Source: Larix sibirica (lineage: Eukaryota > Streptophyta > Pinopsida > Pinales > Pinaceae). From it: a stretch of DNA of 12,082 bases. Where the stretch lies: the NCBI GenBank assembly GCA_004151065.3, contig NWUY0300133552.1:1-12082 (forward strand), written 5' to 3'. The first letter of the stretch is position 1. The number at the start of each line of letters is the position of its first letter. This document shows positions 7,890 to 12,082 of this stretch, piece after piece. The position numbers and the translations under genes were made by a program. Below the pieces are notes generated by a model that saw nothing but the letters and a program-made list of their open reading frames with translations, did not search any database and was not told the DNA's origin.

Positions 7890-8992
7890 CTAGTTCAGAC
7901 TCGATGCCTGCACCCCATCCACCACCAAGGCTGCAATCCCCATATTCGAAAGGAATGGGATCCCCAAATCCTTCCCAATAGTGTCAATATTCATGTGCAA
8001 CAACCTCGTATCCGCATAGATATCCTTCCAGAATTACATCAATACATCATCATCTCTCTCCTTCTCCTCGCGTTCCAACAGAACCGTACTAAGCAGGCCT
8101 TTAACCACCCAGCACAAGGTGACATTTCATTCATACAACCCTTGACGACTACATGAGGACCTAGGGTCCTGAATTCATGATTCCATAGCTACATCCCCCA
8201 AAAACAGACCCGCATCCTCCTACTACCTCTAGACTCCCTGTTCCAGTATTTTCAAAACCACCTGAATCGATGCAGGGATCGACGAGCAGTAATTCCATGT
8301 TGCTTGAGTAGCTCGCAATTGTTCCCGGCTCAGCTTGCGCCACCGCATCACTTCCACAGCACCCATACTACCCTTAGGATCCATACCGTTATCGACCACC
8401 ATACCAGGCACGTCCCAACAACCAGCCTCATTGTGTGAACACGCTTTGCCACCCTTCACGATGCCAAAATACACCACCCCACATCCAACAAACAAAAAGG
8501 AGAAAGGACCACAGGAAGAAAGCAAACCACTGCAGGATAATTTCCTAAGAACGATAATGCCCAACCTCCTGTCTTCCAATTTATCAACATTCTCCCCACC
8601 AACTTCCATTATGGATTATGTCCCTTCCCACCCATAGATCACACAGTCCGTTAAATCAATCTCCTCCAATATAACTCCTCACATGTGCCCTCCTCGTACG
8701 AAGATCTCCCTTATCATGTCACCACTTCCTTCAGTAATGTTAACACCTTCCTCCATTGATGCAAGCATGCTCCATGCATTGAGTTGGGGTTGCCACCTAT
8801 TCAGAAAATGAATTCCCTCCTTCGCCCATCATCACTCGCATATGGGGGAGCACAGTCCTACATGGCCAAATGGAGACACTGCCTCTTCATCCCCTCCTCA
8901 TCCATTCTTTCAACCATGCCTTCCAAGAACCTATTCCTGCTCCTAATCCCAGTGTAATACAAAAGATATTCGAATTGTTCCCAGATCGTCTC
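7890..8992 (-). pseudogene. Coding-like C-terminal region after LINE RNase H, no known domain
   Basis: I do not recognise this sequence. One open stretch at 8992-8858 reads ETIWEQFEYLLYYTG, then RFLEGMVERMDEEGMKRQCL and stops at 8860. A second frame runs from 8828 to the TAG at 7890-7892, about 312 codons with seven internal stops. It holds an open stretch of 126 codons (8609-8229) with a Cys/Gly-rich part and WRKLSREQLRATQATWNYC, then LLEREEKERDDDVLM and FWKDIYADTRLLHMNIDTIG near 8070-7990. It could be an extension of ORF2, a separate third ORF, or 3' UTR that happens to lack stops. The opposite strand also has open stretches of about 100 codons here, so composition alone may explain part of it. 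Confidence 0.45.
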
Positions 8993-9722
8993 GCATGGCT
9001 GAAGGAAATATCGTGGCCCTGATTCAGACTGGTCACCAATTTCTCGAGCCGGAAGTCCAGTCTCTAATGATATGATACCTTAGACACATGTTTTTTATTC
9101 TATATATTTTATGCCATCCATAGAATCACAGCTGAGTTTCCCTCCAGGATGATCAGTAGGAGTCCTATTTGGATAGCTCTAGTAAGCCCTGACGCAACCC
9201 CTCTATCTTCGCCACATTTTTTGTCTCCATCCCAATGAACCCCCAGAAGAGCCACACTATGTTCCTGATGTGGTTACGAATGACCCCCCGAAATTTATCA
9301 TGATCTGGATTACCCTTTGACACTCCATCAAAATTCAACTTGAATAACCTGTCTAGTGGAGGGATCCAAAAATAAGAGCTTTTGGGGTTGGTCCTAAGGT
9401 ACGAGAGCATACCAATGAAATACAAGACAGTTCTGACTCCCCAAGCCTTAAGAATCTTTGTTTCTCGTTCATTATCCTATAAGGAATTGTCTATCTAGGC
9501 TGAGATCTTGAGCATTTCCAGAATATGAGTGCTGACCAATGCCCAGAATCTCTCCAATGACTGTTATTTGTCCCTAAAAATTCATTGGTTCCTTTCTTTC
9601 CAAATCTCCCACATTACAAACCCCGAGAACAGTTTCCAAATTCAGTTAACTAAGATATTATTGTATGGATTGTTCGCCCATTCCTTAATGGTGAGGTCTG
9701 GTCTTCCCCTCACTCTTCCTCA
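8985..9722 (-). pseudogene. LINE ORF2 linker and RNase H domain, decayed
   Basis: The linker has FVMWEIWKERNQ and several stops. RNase H opens at 9425 with FKLNFDGVSKGNPDHDKFRG (first catalytic Asp kept), VIRNHIRNIVWLFWGFIGM and VAKIEGLRQGLLELSK (Glu kept). The frame slips between about 9165 and 9145. ILEGNSAVILW follows at 9150-9118, with Asn where the third catalytic residue of the usual GDS motif should be Asp. RLEKLVTSLNQGHDISFSHA then leads to RRS, ending near 9000-8985. An RNase H at this place is a known feature of some plant L1 lineages, thought to have been acquired separately from the LTR-element RNase H. The lost Asp means this copy would not be active. Confidence 0.9.
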
Positions 9723-9962
9723 TCAACAGAAAATCTCCGCTCCTTTATCCCAAATCTCATATGCAAAGGAAGATTGTTCCAAAAGGTGATTCATCATTAC
9801 TTCCTCTGCTAGACACATACAACACCATGTGGGTCCATGGCATCCTCGTTTCATGATTTTTTCCCCTGTCAGGATCCTTCTTCTAAAAACAATCCAAAGG
9901 AACATTGCCACCTTTGGAAACAGCTTGGCCTGCCAAATTTTCTTCCATTCCAGGAGATCCAT
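9723..9962 (-). pseudogene. LINE ORF2 zf-RVT zinc-binding region
   Basis: The stretch reads KKIWQAKLFPKVAMFLWIVF, RRRILTGEKIMKRGCHGP, then WCCMC (cysteines at 9824-9813) and NHLLEQSSFAYEIW. The zf-RVT family has a cysteine pair followed by His and Cys in the HL..C.FA block. Here that last cysteine is Ser (QSSFA near 9776-9762). The region binds nucleic acid in plant L1 ORF2 proteins. Two stops follow at its end and the same frame carries on into the RNase H linker. Confidence 0.88.
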
Positions 9963-10689
9963 TCACTCCCTCCCGCCTACCGGTATTTAGTAATCTTCTT
10001 TCACCAATAAGACTCCTTTGGTATTGTATCCCCATCACAGCTTATCTTGGTCATCATTATGTCTTATAAACCTCTCCTAAAGTTCCTCCCACAACCCCTT
10101 CATGTTCTCCTATCCATTCAAATCCTGCCATTCCTCCACCCCGTGGTAGGATCTAAAATCTCCACTCCCCTGGGAGTCCTCCCAATAGTCCTTTACCTTC
10201 GTCCCCCACATGCTGGTGGATCCCCTCCAGGTTTCCCCTATGGACTCCAAACAAGAAATAGGGGGCAATTGTTTCCACGAGTCCCCCCATAAATCCACCC
10301 TTTCACCATTTTGTATTTCCCAAAAGCTATGATATTGCACAAGGTCTTTCCCTTATCTTGTGGAATTACAAATGTGGGAACCAGACCACCCCTCACTATA
10401 TCTTATGGGATCACCTTTCTCCCACCCCCTCACATATTTCGAGTGCCATAATTGAGACCAAGTTTTGTTGTCGTGGGAGACCCACCTCCACCAAATTTTG
10501 TCTCCCATGACCTTACTACTTAATTTTGGGTACCTTAGGCCTAGCCTGTCCTGATCTTTGGGTAGACACAACACCCAACCAAGGCCCACTTCTATCTATT
10601 ATTGGATCCTCCCCAAATAAATTTTCTTTACAACTGATGTATCTTCCTATGGATTGATTTCGGTGCGATCAAGACAGACATCAGGTAAG
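9963..10689 (-). pseudogene. LINE ORF2 connector between RT and zf-RVT
   Basis: This region links the polymerase to the zinc-binding tail. It carries wording typical of plant L1 elements: GLGWVLCLPKDQDRLGLRYP, DKIWWRWVSHDNKTWSQLWH and SKYVRGW at 10589-10420, then HSFWEIQNGERVDLWGDSWK at about 10331-10270. The two open stretches (10589-10353 and 10352-10110) share one frame and are separated by a single stop at 10353. The same frame continues into zf-RVT. Upstream of 10589 the frame is less clear, with at least one slip between 10690 and 10590. Confidence 0.85.
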
Positions 10690-12082
10690 TGGGCATATCC
10701 TGCAGCACCAACTTGACCAAAATAAGTCTGCTAGGAAAGTTCAGTGGCCAGTGTTCCTAGCTACCTAATTTCTACTTCATCCTATCTAGAATTTCCCTCC
10801 AAGAGACTTGTCGAATTACCAAATCTGAAATGGGGGGGGCAGATATTTGGATAGAAGGGAGCTCCTCTGAAACCTAAGAATTCACAGAATGTTTTGTTGG
10901 GTGATCCTATGAGTGTTAAAGAAGAATATTTGTGACTTCTCCTCATTCACGGCCAAACCTGAAGCTTTAAAGAACAAATGAGACCACGTTTAAAATATTT
11001 TTCCTCACTCACCAAGGCATACCCCATAAGCATTGTGTCTTCAACAAACTGTTGGTGAGTTTGGATAGGATCCCTGAGGTGAAGAGCTAGACCTTTAAGG
11101 ACCCCATCCTACAGGAAGGCCTTAATGGTCCATCCCACACCTTCCACCATCAAAATAAATAATAAAGGGGATAGAGGGTCTCCTTGGAAAATTCCTCTTG
11201 AAGGGAAAATGGGGTAGAGAGGAACCCTTTAACTAAGACAGAGAAAAAGGTCGTTGAAACAAGGTTATAGATCCATCTGACCCAATTACTGCTAAACCCA
11301 AAGTCCCTCATTACTTCACAAATATATTTCCAGCTAACTTTCTCATAAGATTTAGCTAGATCAATCTTTAGCATCATACCAAGTTTCTTGGTGCTTTTCA
11401 AAGAATGGCACACCTCATGGACCAAAATAATCCCATCCAAAATTTGTCTTCCCTCCACAAATCCATATTTCTCCAGGGAAATGAGGGTAGGGAGAATGGG
11501 CTTTAGCCTATTTGCAATAACCTTAGAGATGATCTTGTAAATGACATTGCAAAGAGATATGGGTCTAAACTTACCTGGGGTATCAACTCCCTTACTCTTG
11601 GGAATAAGGGATAGGAAGGTAGCATTGAAGGTTGATAACGTCCCTCCCAAATTTCTTGAGTCCTCCAGACTCTGCACTAAATCCTCCTTGATTAAATCAT
11701 AGAATTTATGAAAGAAATTAATTGTAAATCCTTCAGGTCTTGGTGCCTTCCCGTCCTCCATCTGGTTAACAACATTGTCCACTTCACTCAGTGTGACAGG
11801 ATTCATTAGCATGTCATTTTGGTCCCGGGAAACTAACTACGGAAGGAATTGGGTGACTTGAGCAATTTCCTAGGTCATGCACTAGATCGGCTCCTCCATA
11901 ATTGAACTAAAATACCTCACTATTTCTCCTTCTATCTCCCTTCTTTCTTATAGATGATTCCTATTCTCCGCCTTGACGTAAGCTATTCAATTCCTCTGGG
12001 GTATTGGATTGTGGATCTATGAAAGAAATCCATCTTTTGCTCTCCCTCTTGTAACCACCTGTTCCTTGATTTTTGCTTCCAT
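10690..12082 (-). pseudogene. LINE ORF2: pre-RT linker and reverse transcriptase, decayed
   Basis: This part would prime reverse transcription at the nicked target. The right end reads as the pre-RT linker (RYFSSIMEEP near 11900). 11812-11150 is an open stretch with DGKAPRPEGFTINFFHKFYD, FNATFLSLIPKSKGVDTPG, KFRPISLCNVIYKIISKVIA, EKYGFVEGRQILDGI and KIDLAKSYEKVSW (motif A Asp at 11362-11360, with Glu where Asp is usual in YDKVSW). The frame slips near 11195, after which FQGDPLSPLLFILMVEGVGW continues. Motif C reads FVEDT at 11048-11034 where FADDT is usual, so the first catalytic Asp has become Glu. LGFRGAPF near 10860 marks the end of the RT region. The start is outside the window. Confidence 0.93.

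Larger units (their letters stand above)
7458..12082 (-). mobile_element. 3' part of a plant L1-type LINE, decayed, running off the right edge
   Basis: On the minus strand the order is pre-RT linker, RT, connector, zf-RVT zinc region, RNase H, a C-terminal coding-like stretch, 3' UTR and a poly(A) tail (poly-T at 7458-7466). This is the layout of plant L1-clade ORF2 plus its 3' end. The endonuclease and ORF1 would lie to the right of 12082. From 10589 down to 9166 the coding lies in one frame broken only by stops. There are no LTRs around it. Several catalytic residues are lost, so it is inactive. Confidence 0.93.

Noticed and set aside
7848-8637. Plus-strand open frames of about 100 codons (7848-8156 and 8335-8637)
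   Set aside because: They are antisense to the LINE 3' region, low in motif content and Pro/Thr/Ser-rich, as expected from the complement of Gly/Val-rich coding-like sequence.
9529-10292. Plus-strand open frames at 9529-9789 and 10047-10292
   Set aside because: They are shadows of LINE zf-RVT and connector coding on the other strand.
1-12082. tRNA, rRNA, CRISPR, bacterial operon or terminator signals
   Set aside because: Nothing of these kinds was seen. All recognisable coding is retroelement-derived and of plant type.

Overview
The window looks like intergenic DNA from a large, repeat-rich plant nuclear genome. It contains only old, decayed retroelements and no intact cellular gene. The plant assignment rests on two features: a plant-type L1-clade LINE with a zf-RVT region and an RNase H domain, and a Ty3/gypsy-type LTR element. 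The heavy decay and layered insertions would suit a gymnosperm or another large-genome seed plant, but the sequence alone does not settle this.

Three retroelements are stacked. (1) About 6-7032 (+) is a degenerate Ty3/gypsy-type LTR retrotransposon. A 5' LTR candidate (6-1134) is followed by a long gag-like N-terminal region (about 1140-2147), a capsid domain (2148-2700), an array of five CCHC zinc-knuckle positions (2745-3236), an aspartic protease (3599-4114), a second capsid-like domain (about 4310-4860), reverse transcriptase (about 5056-6060) and RNase H (6061-6567). Integrase is absent: RNase H stops abruptly at a 3' LTR fragment (6570-7032) that repeats only 673-1134. (2) About 7036-7451 (-) is a fragment of a different Ty3/gypsy RT reading the other way. 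It begins where the LTR fragment ends and stops where the LINE tail begins. (3) 7458-12082 (-) is the 3' part of an L1-type LINE, running from the pre-RT linker at the right edge through RT, a connector, zf-RVT, RNase H and an unusual C-terminal region to a 3' UTR and a short poly(A) tail (poly-T on this strand). Its endonuclease and ORF1 would lie beyond the window.

The simplest history is nested insertion: the minus-strand Ty3 RT was the older host, the plus-strand element inserted on one side and the LINE on the other, leaving about 420 bp of host RT between them. Both larger elements carry many stop codons, some frameshifts and lost catalytic or zinc-binding residues, so neither could move on its own. 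The most unusual points are the two capsid-like domains flanking the protease, the five-knuckle array, the coding-like region ahead of gag, and the coding-like stretch after the LINE RNase H.
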